The translations under genes and the position numbers were made by a program. From Isoetes taiwanensis (lineage: Eukaryota; Streptophyta; Lycopodiopsida; Isoetales; Isoetaceae), in contig JAJEKV010000030.1 of the NCBI GenBank assembly GCA_021234155.1, forward strand, positions 16,916,003 to 16,980,002: 64,000 nucleotides of DNA, written 5' to 3'. Positions 25,055 through 35,956 of this stretch are shown one piece after another. Each line of letters opens with the position of its first letter. Within the stretch, counting starts at the first letter, position 1. Under the pieces are notes generated by a model, which searched no databases, was not told the origin of the DNA, and worked only from the letters and a program-made list of their open reading frames with translations.

Positions 25055-25267
25055 CTGTCAGCAAGAAAACACTTGAGATTCACAATTTATAATTACATTT
25101 CAGATCACACAATTGAGAAAACACATTGATAATTACACAATTGTTATTTGCACAGGTGTAAGTGAGACAAATAAATTAATTTTTTCATTACTTATTGAGT
25201 ACAAAGAAGCTCGGAGCATGACTCATACAAAACTGTAATTTACAAACAAGTCAAAGAGACTATCTAC

Positions 25268-25660
25268 CCTGTGTAGGAACAACTGCTTGTATATTCATCT
25301 CGCCTTCTACAATTAATGCCTCCATTAGATGATCCCTCCGTGACTTGGCATAGGCATCAGTGAACCAACTGGGTGTCATCTGCATAGTGCACAAGTATTA
25401 GAGGACTATACCAACAAATAACTAATAGGAAAATAACATGTTCTACTTACAAAAATGGAGCTTGGCTGTGCATCAACCACGGCATCTATGAATTTGTGCA
25501 TGTAAGCCACAATGTACATGCAAGGGTTGCTGGTACTAGTTTCTGGCATTTTAGGACAGAACACGGGAGCATCAAAGTTCTTCCTACCATGGCTTAAGCC
25601 GTTGGATCCGAGCATCATGTTATTGATCACAAGCTTATGAAACCCGCAAAATTGCAATGT
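25268..25660 (-). CDS. Two exons upstream of the HAD domain
   Basis: Exon 25268-25379 (MTPSWFTDAYAKSRRDHLME... to VPTQ) has acceptor CTATGCAG and donor GG|GTAGAT. It splices in frame to the HAD exon (ACACAGG|GTGAA, giving Q-G-E-S-S). The exon before it, about 25450-25650, contains NNMMLGSNGLSHGRKNFDAP and YIVAYMHKFIDAVVDAQPSS, with donor TTTTTG|TAAG or a near variant. No named domain. The HAD-proximal donor region is also present at the edge of the second copy, where LINE sequence takes over. Confidence 0.5.
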
Positions 25661-26345
25661 GAGAATAAATCAAGCATAAGAAATTGTAATATGAGAATAA
25701 TCAAATCATAAAAACAAAAACGAAACTCATACTTACTACGGACCACTTTAGCATCGGGTACATAGCCTTTGACAGAGAGAGGATCAGATACTTGGGCTAG
25801 CTATAGATGGAAAAGTGCTTTTCACTTGGACCAGCAAGCACAAGTATTGCCAATGCCACATTTGGGCCTTGAATTGGAACAAATATGTATTGGCATCTTG
25901 CAATCAAAATGCCATCCAAATTCTTCCTTTATGTTAGTGTTCGTGCATCCGCCCCCTCTTGAGGGAATTCACAAAATTATGGAAGGTGTCCCACGAACCA
26001 TAAAAACTTGTGTTTCTAATCGATGGAAGACCGCTACAAAGGTACCGCACACAAATCCGTAATACATATTAATACATAAGATGAGTGACTTAGGGAATGA
26101 AATAACATAAATATGTTGAAATGCTAGCCTACCTCCCATAGACGTCTACCATCTTAGAGGTCAAGTCCAAATTCTAGCGAACTCGTCAACATCACTTTGA
26201 AAGATAGAGGGTGCGGCTTAGGAGGACAAATCCCTATAAGGAGTGAATGGAACCAACCTTTTCGGTCGGTTCACTAAACCGCATAAGGAAACAACAAAGA
26301 TTAGCAAAAGAATATATCTATTGTAATCAATTGTATATTACTCAC

Positions 26346-27173
26346 CTTGTAAATTCATCACCTGCTTCAGCATCTTCTGTGGACTGCTGCACCTTATTTG
26401 TTATCACATCAATATTTGCTTGTAGCTCCTCTTCCTCTTCCGGTTCCGACTCAGAAGGATCAAGATCAGCTTCCTTTACGGCCTGTGATCGTGTCCTATC
26501 CACAAAAAAAATGTGGTTAATTATCATAAATCTGAGATGTTTAACAAAATTAGTTCATCTTGGACATACCTCTTTCTTGGTGGTGGTGGCACTTTTTTGC
26601 CTGGAGATTTTCTTTTCGGAGGACATTTTTTTGTTGCTGGAGATTTTGCCTGTTTTTTTCCTCTTGGAGTTACATCACCAGCATTCTTTTGCCTCCTCTT
26701 TGGAGTGGACTCAACTACCAACTCAACTTCCTCTTCCCTGGTATCTCCTGGGATAAAATCTGGATCTGTGTCCTTTGTAGCTTCTGTAACAGGTCCAGAA
26801 TTGGCACCTGCAGATGATGCTGAGACAGAAGCTGAATCTTTCTTAGGAGCTTCTCCAATTACCAATTTGGCACTTGGTGATGAAAGTGTTTCTGTTGCAG
26901 CAGTCATTGAAGGCTCTGCACCTGCAACTGCTTTAGCTTTCTCAAGTGCCATCCTCTCTATTTCCTCAACTTCACTTTGCCATGTTCGAGGAGGCACTGT
27001 TGCAGATCGTTCTATTACTGGCACTGTAAATGTTATTGGTGATCTGGAGCTGGAAGGTTGAGGGTCTACAGATTCGGTCTGCTTATGCTCAGCCAAATCT
27101 GTAAAGAGAGTCGATGCAGATGGTTCAAGAACATCAGCCATTAAAGCTGCTTCTGGGATAGGAACAGCCTCAT
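26346..27173 (-). CDS. Acidic/proline-rich exons of the element's minus gene
   Basis: Exon 26570-27173 (acceptor TTTGTTTGCAG; donor AAGAG|GTATGTCC) starts DEAVPIPEAALMADVLEPSA and ends in a basic KKCPPKRKSPGKKVPPPPRK patch, likely nuclear. Exon 26346-26495 (acceptor GTGGATAG; donor ACAAG|GTGAGT) continues in frame as R-K-R-T-R-S-Q and is strongly acidic (EPEEEEEL). Together they look like a disordered linker between the coiled coil and the HAD domain. The introns hold TGTAC repeats. Confidence 0.55.
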
Positions 27174-27765
27174 CTGCAAACAAACAAATGATCTAAATTT
27201 CAATAGACATAAAAGAACATGAAAACAAAACTTAAACAATGAGAAATATCTGGTACATTCTGCCAAGCATGTATATTTCATGTACATAAAATGTACCAAA
27301 TGTACGTAACTACATTTAACTGTAGCCAAATGTACATGTACATGTTCCTCAATGTACATAGATGTACCTCAATGTACCCAGATGTACCCAGATGTACCCA
27401 GGTATCCAGTTAGGGAATGTAGATCTATGCCCAAAAAAAGCACATATATGTAAAAAATGCACATACTTATGAATCCATCTACAGATGCACTCTAAAGATA
27501 AATGCATGTACATCTATTTGCAGATGTAGACTCCATTAGATACATGTACAACTGATACAACTGCAGTCCAAGCTCAAAAATAAAAGCATCAATAAACAAG
27601 CAAATATATGCCTATGTACCTCTGCTTACAGATGTACACTAAAAGTTATACATGTACAAGGAATAGCAATGCACTGAAAGCCATACATATAGAACTATGC
27701 AGACTACAATAAGAAATATGAATTAAGAGAAATATAAGTTTAAATTAGTTGAGAGCAATGCATAC

Positions 27766-29012
27766 CTTTCACAGCAGGGAAACCAAGCTGAATTCGAATG
27801 CCCTCATCCCAGATGCAACCTTTTATGCAATTCTGTCTTTCATGGACTGTATAACACAAGCGAGAAGAGGCAATAAGCATCTCTCGCATGGAGCTAGCAA
27901 CAACAAACCAATTTTGCCAAAGCCTTGGCCACAAAATTACATGAACTGAATGTGATGAACTGCTCTATAGAAGTAGCTCCTACAGGGTAGGGCCTCGGGT
28001 GCAGAACAATAGGTCCTGCTCTCCCCATGAAATCCAAAATCTGTGAATGCCTTTGCTGAACCAATTCAATGCAATTAAGTTTTTCCTTTGCTTGTTCAAT
28101 TGAGATTTCATGCCTTTCAATTTCTTTAGTTGCTTCCTGCAAACCAATTTCTAGCTTAGAAGAGTGCTGCTCTTTCTCATGTCTACTCATAACCAAGTCT
28201 TCCAACTTGTACTTCAACACTCCGAAGATAACTTGATTTCCAGCAGGATCCTGGGACAATTTGTCAAATTCCTGTTTTGTCTCATCTATTTTCTGGCAGA
28301 TCTGCTGCAGATCTTCGGATAGCATATCCTTTCTACCCTCAATCCGGCTGATGACCTTCAATGCATCCCTCCTGTTTTCTTCCAGTGCTTCTACTTCATT
28401 CAATAGGTTAGTTTTCTCCTCCAACCCATGCTTAAGTAACTGCTTTATTGTGTCAACATCTGATCTAGAATAACCCAGGGCTCTAATATTCTGCTGCAAT
28501 ACGATGTCCTGTTTGATATTTGAGGATTTACCTGTTGTAGGGTCCTCTGTAACGTCTGAAATGAGGGTTTTGGCAAGATCTTTGGCGGTCCTAGCCACGT
28601 CCATCCAATCAACAAGCCGTCCCTTCAAGTGAAGAGCAAATGCTCGCAAAAAATAGGTAGAAATATAATGGTTTGTAACCTGTTTCTTGCCATAAACCAA
28701 TTCATAATATTTAAAAATCATCTTTCCATGCGTTCTGGATTCTCCCTTCCTTGAATCCTCGCCTATTTTTGAGCTTCACCCCATACCTCGCTCATAACCA
28801 TCTCTAGGTTGGGTATGTGGGCCTCGTGATGTTTATCACGGAGGTCTTTGGCATGGATCACATCAAACCCAAACGTAAACTCCTTGGAGGTAAAATTCCA
28901 CTGCCGGAAGCACTGGCTTCCTGCTTGGGCTGTGGTGATGAGCAAGCACTCATCTGGGGGCGTTTTGGGGCCATAGCTAGATGAAGAATTCGTGATCGGA
29001 ATTCAAGCAGAG
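27766..29012 (-). pseudogene. N-terminal coiled-coil exon of the element's minus gene
   Basis: Likely starts MAPKRPQMSACSSPQPKQEA (about 28974). The frame then shifts twice: near codon 25 and again at an A-run near 28768 (EAQK / IGEDSRKGE). The main uninterrupted part (27894-28721) has KYYELVYGKKQVTNHYISTY, then heptad-rich sequence (residues 85-240, for example LLKHGLEEKTNLLNEVEALE) predicting a coiled coil, and ends before donor AAAG|GTATGC at 27765. No named domain recognised. The shifts sit partly in homopolymers, so sequencing error cannot be excluded. Confidence 0.5.
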
Positions 29013-29202
29013 AAGGCGGGGGCGGGATAGTGAACGAGAGGCAAACCAACAAAGAATTTGGGAAAGAATTTCAAAATCCGAAAATTGTGCGGTTTCAGAG
29101 TGGTGGATAATCATGGCAGTTACTAGCCGATCATGATGACAGTTATTCCAAAAATGTGCATTTGGTACATATGTATATGTACAAAAAGGGCTACATTTAT
29201 AG

Positions 29203-29224
29203 ACACCCTTTCATGCTTTTACCC
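29203..29224 (-). repeat. Right terminal inverted repeat
   Basis: Reverse complement of 19953-19974, followed by ATTT at 29225-29228. Confidence 0.95.
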
Positions 29225-29690
29225 ATTTGGTTCCTTCTTATGACTCTCCAGTGCGTCGTGAAGCTCTTCATCTGCCCACCTTCCATTCAGGTTCTGGTAT
29301 TCAGTTTACTCGGCAATGAAAAAACTTGTAGTCCGAGCTGTTGGGATAGAACATTTTTGCAACCTTCTTCAACGAACCCATCACTTCTTTATCTGTATGC
29401 TGGTCCATATCGTGGTTGTGTGGGTCTAAGGCATGTGCGGCGCCATGAAGATCATTGTATGACTTCTTCCATCGTTCATTGAAGTCTCTGAGTAGTGCTG
29501 CGCGCTTAGTATTGTCAAATGGCGCATTGGGGCCATCACGTTCTAGGAAGGATTGAATGGAGTGCCAACACCTCCAGACCTTTCCAGTGCTTGCCTTCGA
29601 AGAATCAAGGGTTTTGATGGCATGACAAACAGGTTGCATGCATCTCACAACATTCTTTACACTTTTCCAAAATGTCTCCCGCCCAAGCAT
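29225..29690 (-). pseudogene. hAT transposase, region after the catalytic core
   Basis: Frame includes WRCWHSIQSFLERDGPNAPF and a run ending KKVAKMFYPNSSDYKFF. A frameshift and a stop follow near 29300. In the next frame YQNLNGRWADEELHDALESH leads up to the insertion point (KEPN at 29225), and the frame resumes at 19952. This is the helical linker before the hAT C-terminal domain. Confidence 0.75.
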
Positions 29691-29832
29691 TTCTCGAAGG
29701 GCAGCGGCTTGTTGTCGGTGTTTGGCAGCATTTTTCCCTTTCTGCCTCCTTTCCCATTCAAAAAACTCTGTATGATTGAAGGTTGAGATAATCCAATCAC
29801 GACACTAAAGCACTCTTTCAAGACAGATGTAA

Positions 29833-30592
29833 TTAGAACCAAATCGGGTTTGCCCAGGATTCATGAGTGCTAGGGTCTTCTGACGCAATGACTTGTAAAT
29901 GGCATAAATTGCCGGCTTCGTTGTGATGAATTTTACAAGCCGACGCGCTTTCTGAATGGGATCTTTGAACCAAGTGTGCTGTGAGAATCAATCCTTGAGC
30001 AACCGTGGCATTGGCAGCTAGTAGCGTGCAACCATGGAAATTCAGACTCCAATAATTCACCCGCTAGCTTGCAATTAGACGCGTTATCCATTACAACCTG
30101 AAATATTCTCTTCGGTCCAAAACTCTCTATCACGGCCTTTGTTTTCTGAAAAATCCAATCTCATGTCACTTGGTCAGTTTTGGTTTCTACGGTTTTCAAA
30201 AATACTTCGCCCCCTGGATACACGATCATGAAGTTTATAAGATGGTCCTTGTTTACATTGCTCCAACCATCAGTCACTAGTGAAGCTGGCCTGGCTTCAG
30301 TCACACGACACAACTTCATCTCCACCCTCTCGACCATTTTTCTGTGTATTTCATCAACCATTTTATTGTTGGCATGCTTGTATGAAGGCAACCTAAAAGT
30401 CGGCCCTGCTTTAGAAAATTCCTGGAAGGCTTCTTTCATTGCTTTGTGCTCCAAAATATGTGGAGACAACCCGGCATATAAAAATGCCTCTACAACCTTC
30501 AATTGCGTCTTCTTCAGTTGCTGTGATGTTAAGCAATGATCAACCCTCTGTTGCTTCGTCTGTCTTTCCACTATTTCAATTGTCTCTATCAT
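29833..30592 (-). pseudogene. hAT transposase catalytic core (DUF659 type)
   Basis: Residues SLVTDGWSNVNKDHLINFMI (30.2-30.3 kb) carry the first catalytic Asp in TDGW. After a break, FQVVMDNASNCKLAGELLES carries the second (MDNASNC), followed by a W-x8-C-x-C-H-G block, as in plant DUF659 hAT proteins. Frames change between 30161 and 30133, so the gene is broken. Confidence 0.85.
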
Positions 30593-30766
30593 TCTATGCT
30601 CTCCCGTGCTTATACCCCACCCTCTGATTGGTATGCTGCCCCAACAGGAAGGGTGGTATAGTTATTTTCATCTGCTTCTGCTCGGCACTGCTCTTGAGTA
30701 TCCGTAACTCGTCTTTTTTTCATATTATTCTTCGTTTTCCGTATCACATCCAGTCGAGACAACCTT

Positions 30767-31081
30767 TCAATGGCATCCTTTCGCAATACAAGTCGCGATA
30801 CCGACAACTCGTTCACGTAAGATGTGAGCTCGAATTCTTGTTGCAGAACCATTTACCGATGAGCATCCACAAAACACACATTCCCACTCATTTACGCCAA
30901 ACTCTTTCACAAAATCCCATTCTGGGCCTCTTTTTCGACCCGCAACTCCAGTAACGCGACCATGTGGACGTGGTGCAGTCCCCGTGGCCCTGCCACGGGC
31001 ACGCACAGTCCTCGCACCTCTAGAGGTGGATGCATGACCGCTGCCTGCACCTCCAGAGGTAGATGCGTGACCAGTAGCCAT
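30767..31081 (-). pseudogene. hAT transposase N-terminal BED zinc finger
   Basis: From M at 31081: an Ala/Gly/Ser/Thr/Arg-rich leader (MATGHASTSGGAGSGHASTS...), then EWECVFCG...ATRIRAHILRE, a CxxC...H zinc finger of BED type that binds transposon ends. The frame extends upstream to 31276, but the leader fits a start at 31081. Confidence 0.75.
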
Positions 31082-31518
31082 TGCTCGGACCTGGCTGATA
31101 ATGTCTGTTAATCTGACTCCTTGATTACACGAACTAAAGGAAGACGTATATATGCAAAGGAGCAAGCTCACAATGCATATGTTACGTCGACGTTCCATAC
31201 GAGAATCAAGGGGGGTTGGATGGGACCCTATAGGATATTCTATGGAAGCAGATGCGAACCCAAGGCTGGAAACCACTGGGACGGAGTAAACTCACATTCC
31301 AGTATCCAACGTCAGGCTCATGACACGAAAAACGACACCTCAAAGGCAAACCGTTTCCCAAGAAGTATTTTAACTCAACCTGGCAGTCAACATTTGAGGT
31401 GAATTCTAGGGCTAATCACGTTTTTCTTATATATACTATTAACAGTGCCACAAAACAGGCGAAACAGAGGCGCAAACATTTTTTTTTCTTAGTAAATTGG
31501 GAAAAACAGCTTGAATAG

Positions 31519-31761
31519 TTTCGCGTACGCAAAAACAAAGAATTCGCATACGCGAACCTTTTTTCGCGTATGCGAACACTTAGAACCGCGTACGCGAAGT
31601 TTAAAAAATTTCGCGTATGTGAAAACAACTAAAACGCGTACGCAAATCTGTTGTTTTTGCGTACACGAAAAACAATTGGTTTCGCGTACGCGATTCTGAA
31701 GGTTCGCGTACGTGAAAAAAGTTTCGCGTATGCAAAATAGAAGTTTTCGCGTACGCGAAAA
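31519..31761. repeat. Cluster of TTCGCGTACGCGAA palindromes
   Basis: Eleven copies of a 14-bp palindrome or one- to three-base variants in 243 bp, for example 31563-31576 (TTCGCGTATGCGAA), 31681-31694 and 31744-31761 (TTTTCGCGTACGCGAAAA). Spacers of about 10-15 bp are AT-rich. Many variants are CG-to-TG or CG-to-CA changes, as expected from cytosine methylation. It lies just beyond the hAT 5' coding end, so hAT subterminal sites are one explanation. Confidence 0.9.
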
Positions 31762-32442
31762 TCTTCCGATGCCGGAATTGTTTTTTGCCGTATTTTTTAC
31801 GTTTTATACAGCAAATATGTGCCGTATCATACAATTCATACGTATTCCATATAAAACTGTACATCGTATTGAACCTATCCCTGTTTATTCATATCTTCTT
31901 GATTTGTAAACTTACTCCATATAGAAGTACAAGACATCTTACAGAGGATGCACCTTGTTGTTAATATCCTACCTCGATCAATATGTTTCTATACTATGAA
32001 TCAATGACTAAACTTTTCTGCCTTGAAAACTAATCTGAAAACCATTCATACCTTTTCTTACAGATATAAGGACCATAAGTGGTGTTCTTGTTATCACCCA
32101 TCACAAATATAGTTCATAAGTTGGGAGCTCAACTTTAAATTCCTCATCCTTCCAGACTCAGACTCTTCTTGAAAAACCTTAGCTTTATTAGTATCAAAGC
32201 TGTTTCAATAACATATCCCAAAGGATGAGGGTTTTTCTTAACTGAAGCCAAAGCACAAGCAGGACCAAGGGATGGTGGTCTCCCCTTACATGCTCTCTTT
32301 TAGGATGGAAAATAACATGTATATTTATCTGTTGTTCTTGAGGCGCATGCTGCAACATCAAATATTCATGACCTAGACTAGAATCAGACCTTGTGCTTGA
32401 AAACCCACTTGTTGATATGGATCATGTTGTCTTCCTTCTAGT
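31762..32442. other. Spacer without recognised features
   Basis: AT-rich sequence with no convincing coding frame or repeat beyond the flank duplication (CTTCTAGT, 32435-32442) of the MITE that follows. Confidence 0.6.
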
Positions 32443-32689
32443 CAAGGGGGGTTCACAGTTTTGGGCGTATAACCCATCTGCATGCACGGGAAGGGGGTTT
32501 TTTGGACCCATTTTCGTACATATACGATCGGCAGGGGGTCCTTTTTCTGGTATTTTTTGCACTATCCTAGGTAATTTTTATTCGAAAGGGGTCAAAATTT
32601 GCTTTTAAAGATCCGGATACAGGGGGGTTTTTTGCCACCCCATGCACGCAGATGGCATATCCCCCTTATACATGAGTGAATCCCCCTTG
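32443..32689. mobile_element. MITE with 8-bp target duplication (hAT-like)
   Basis: 247 bp. Left end CAAGGGGGGTTCAC, right end GTGAATCCCCCTTG (one mismatch), with further inverted similarity inside (TGCATGC / GCACGCA). CTTCTAGT is repeated at 32435-32442 and 32690-32697. An 8-bp duplication with short inverted ends points to hAT-family mobilisation. Non-coding. Confidence 0.92.
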
Positions 32690-32697
32690 CTTCTAGT

Positions 32698-35485
32698 GCC
32701 ATGCCAACATGATGAAACTTGGAAGGAACTTCAGTCCTGAAACACGTTTCATCTTTACATGCATATTGTTCTGCAAAACATGAGGTTGTATCCTTAGCAA
32801 AGGTTACATATAAAGTGCTCTACTTTCTTTAAATGAGGCAACAGAAATTTGTTAAATAAACATGAAGGCGAGATTTTAAATAGAGAAATATTCCTATAAA
32901 AAAAAATCTCTTCCTCCTTCATTGGTAGTGACAAAAGTAACAAACAGAAGTCCCACCTGCCACATGACCAGTGAAGGTCAAACTCTCTCCATGGAAGTTC
33001 CTTTTGCCAGCTAGTCCTTAGCTCCACATAGATTGATGTAAAGTATGCCTTACCTCTTGTCTAATTGTGCATCACCTCTAGATGTGAGTAGCCATCAGAT
33101 TTAAACGGACACTAGATGCTGAATTTTGAGTCTCCAAGAGCAAGAAACAGATATCTACACTGAATATGCATGTCGTAACTTGCACTATTGTGTTGCTCTA
33201 AATGCTGCAACAGAACCAGAGAATTAGTCATGTCTTTCTCATAGACGGCTAATTCTCAGCAGATGTTAATCTATGCTAATAGTAGGTTGTATTATAGCTA
33301 AACCAAAATATGAAGATGTCAAAAATTCAAAGGCAACAGGCTCAAGACATCTTATAGCCAATAGACCCATTCATATCTACAGAAAGTCTGATTGCATATA
33401 TATTGATTCTTGTATTAAATCACTCTCTCCACTCCATATATACTAGTATAGGATGGTTTATCACGTGCAAGGTTCACCACATTAAAGAAGAAATTATCTT
33501 CAAGTCATACAAGTATTGACACAGAGTTGTGATCTTGTGCCTTTCGTTAACAAGATCAATAACGTCATAGGCCTGGTAGAACCCATGCACATCCCCTTAT
33601 GTCTTGCTTTAGAACACTCCAGGATATCACAAACCTAGTAGGTCTTAAATCTAATAGATCAATGTATCAGTATCGGTCTATTTAATTCTACTTTTATAGA
33701 GGTCGTCTTTGCTTCCTGCCTGCAAACAAGGTTGTCAACAAACCTAAGATGTATATCATATAGTATCCACACATTATGTGTAGCCTAGCTTCTATATGAA
33801 ATGCAGTGGTACAACAAACAATAAAAAATGATAGTACAATCCAAAATGAAACGAGCAGAATAGGCTACATTATTATACAGTACAGTCAAGATGTATTCAT
33901 ATGCATCCCAAAACATGATATTTTGACATGCCTTGCAGAAATCAAGACGATTATAACAAAATATCTCACGGAGCTCTATTAAGTTTTTATGCAGCCTTTC
34001 ATCAATAAAGTCAGCGAGATCAGTCAATGTAGCACAAATATATTCTGAACTGAGTTTTCCTCCTCCATGAGATCAGTGCATGTAGCACAAACATATTCTG
34101 AATTGAGTTTTCCTCCTCCACCTCCAGCTTATGATATTATCACCAAGCATTTATTACTTACTCCATCTACTCTTCTACTTCTGTATGGGCAATGCATATT
34201 CAGCTTAGAGGATGAACTCTGTATTTTGACTATTTTCTTATTTTGCCATACTTTTTATGCACTGCAATCCACAGACAAACTGCCCTTCCATGACATTACA
34301 CATTTGACGATTGGGATAGTTTGTCTTATGCCTTATCCACCGTTATACATTCACACATCAATGCATATTTTGCTACAGAAATAAATCAGATGAAAATTGA
34401 GAAGAGGAAAATTGATGGACATCTTCTGCAAAATACCCATTGGATAGCAACATTTGCCATGTTTCTAGTGGGCATGAAGTTATCTCTTGCTCCTTGCCTG
34501 TCTGCTTTCATATATACCAACTTCAGCAACTTCTACACTTGGCCAATCAAAATTACAAACAACATAACTTCAAAGTAAAAGGAAAAATGGCACATGCATC
34601 TCACCTTTTCTAGATCTTCATGTTTCTTCACAAGAAATTAGTAACAAAAGGGATATAAACATAGGGCCCACCCTGAATCTAGTTGCTAGAGCTGCATCAC
34701 CACAGCTACCAGCAAGTAGGGAAGATCCACGGTTATTACCTACAAAAATGATGCTCATGTGCTAATGCCTATCATCGTGGAAGAAGAAAAACATCACAAA
34801 AAGGGCAATCATGTAACTATTGCAAGAAATCTAACTGTAGTATACTACACCTAGTATATTATTTGAAGCTTCCTTTCCTGAATGTATGCTCATGAATGAA
34901 CTAAGGCAAAGTACTAAAGAAAGCTTGAAAATTTGCAATTGAAAATTTACCTACTACTTTCTAACTAACGTAATGCCACAACGCCTAGTATATTATCTAA
35001 AGCTTCCTTTCCTGAATGTACACTTATAAATGAACTAAGGCAAAGTACTAAAGGAAACTTGAAAATTTACCTACTACTTTCTAACTTACGTAATGCCGTA
35101 ATACATACAACCTATAGCCAAGTAGAGAAGCAAAATGAGCATTTCAACTAATTTAACATTTCAAGTGTTTAATGAACAAGAAGACATGTAGAAACGTTTT
35201 GGGGATTGCAACAGGCTCACCTAATGCCGTAATGCCAATTCCAATAAATCCCAAGAATCCCTCAAAGGTTAGAACTTGCCAGTAATGCCATAATACCAAA
35301 TCGAATTCTCAAAGCCCCATAGAGACGATAAAATTTCCATCAGTTTTCTTCACCTTGGATCAAATCTAACGACTATGAGGCTCTCCACGTGCACAATAAT
35401 CATAGCTGGTTGCAATGTGGATGCCTTCAAATCGCTCCAAAGTGTCCACCCTCGTTTGTGCAAACGTGCGAAAAAAAATAAAAAA
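32698..35485. other. 2.8-kb spacer with small duplications
   Basis: No recognised gene. Two tandem duplications: about 34018-34120 (GATCAGTCAATGTAGCACAAA and a diverged repeat) and 34849-35098. The remainder is AT-rich. Confidence 0.55.
34849..35098. repeat. About 134-bp tandem duplication
   Basis: Units share CCTAGTATATTAT, AAGCTTCCTTTCCTGAATGT and GAACTAAGGCAAAGTACTAAA, and end at TACGTAATGCC. Confidence 0.85.
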
Positions 35486-35489
35486 TCAT

Positions 35490-35930
35490 CTCTTATAGCA
35501 CACCAAAACACATAAGACTAAACACATATCATTCTTGTTTATTATTAGAGCAACAAAATTCACATAACATTTTGAAACAAAATAAATGACAAGCAGTAGT
35601 AGCATCTCGTGTCCACTATGGAAGAGCACACTCTTCGTCAAGGGTATTCTGGCCATTGAATTCACCAATACCATGTAGCTGAACCGAAGCATCATCAATA
35701 TCCTTCCAGAATTTCACAACTGTTTTCATTGACGGTCGCATATTAGCATCTTCATCAATACACAAAAGTGCAATTTTTGTTACTCTTCTACTTTGCTCCT
35801 CAGTATAGCCTTCGTGCATTAGCAATCTATGATCAATTAGAGTGCCATTTTCCATATCCTTCATAACCCACTCTAGAAAGTGTAGACAAGTGCCATCTAA
35901 TGCAATTGTTGCAATGCTTTTATAAGGCAA
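35490..35930 (-). pseudogene. Receptor kinase 3' fragment, copy 1
   Basis: Minus-strand frame (35616-35925) reads IATIALDGTCLHFLEWVMKD ... LLMHEGYTEEQSRRVTKIAL then LCIDEDANMRPSMKTVV. This is the C-lobe end of the kinase (conserved C-x-D-x3-R-P-S-M motif) plus tail. Below 35616 is the 3' untranslated part shared by all copies. Upstream kinase sequence is missing; the neighbour is an IPMI fragment. Homologous to 42124-42570. Confidence 0.85.
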
Positions 35931-35956
35931 CAAATCTTTGCTTTTTCTTGCAGAGT

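Larger units (their letters stand above)
19953..29224 (+). mobile_element. Sola-like DNA transposon, 9.27 kb, with HAD-domain partner gene
   Basis: Perfect 22-bp terminal inverted repeats (19953-19974 and 29203-29224) begin GGGTAAAAGCATGAAAGG. ATTT is duplicated at 19949-19952 and 29225-29228. The insertion interrupts a hAT reading frame, which proves the boundaries. It carries a D-D-D type transposase gene on plus and a multi-exon gene on minus whose 3' exons encode an FCP1/HAD-like domain; the two converge near 23.35-23.72 kb. A 4-bp duplication and a D...SDG..SQF...GHGKG..D core agree with the Sola superfamily; that name is inference. A second, inverted, partial copy lies at 58711-62882. 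Confidence 0.85.
19280..31081 (-). mobile_element. hAT transposon gene, split by a nested element
   Basis: The 5' part of a plant hAT transposase (BED zinc finger, DUF659 core) lies at 29225-31081 and the 3' part (C-terminal dimerisation domain) at 19280-19952, both minus. Removing 19953-29224 plus one ATTT copy rejoins a reading frame (...HKKEPN | MESYHGQ...). I could not find hAT terminal inverted repeats or the 8-bp duplication, so outer limits are those of coding sequence only. Frameshifts and stops make it inactive. Confidence 0.85.

Noticed and set aside
26247-27061. Plus-strand frames of 169 and 182 codons
   Set aside because: Antisense shadows of the spliced minus-strand exons at 26346-27173, whose splice junctions preserve frame.
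31519-31761. Regularly spaced palindromes considered as a CRISPR-like array
   Set aside because: The repeat is a short palindrome with variable copies and AT-rich spacers of uneven length, in plant nuclear DNA.
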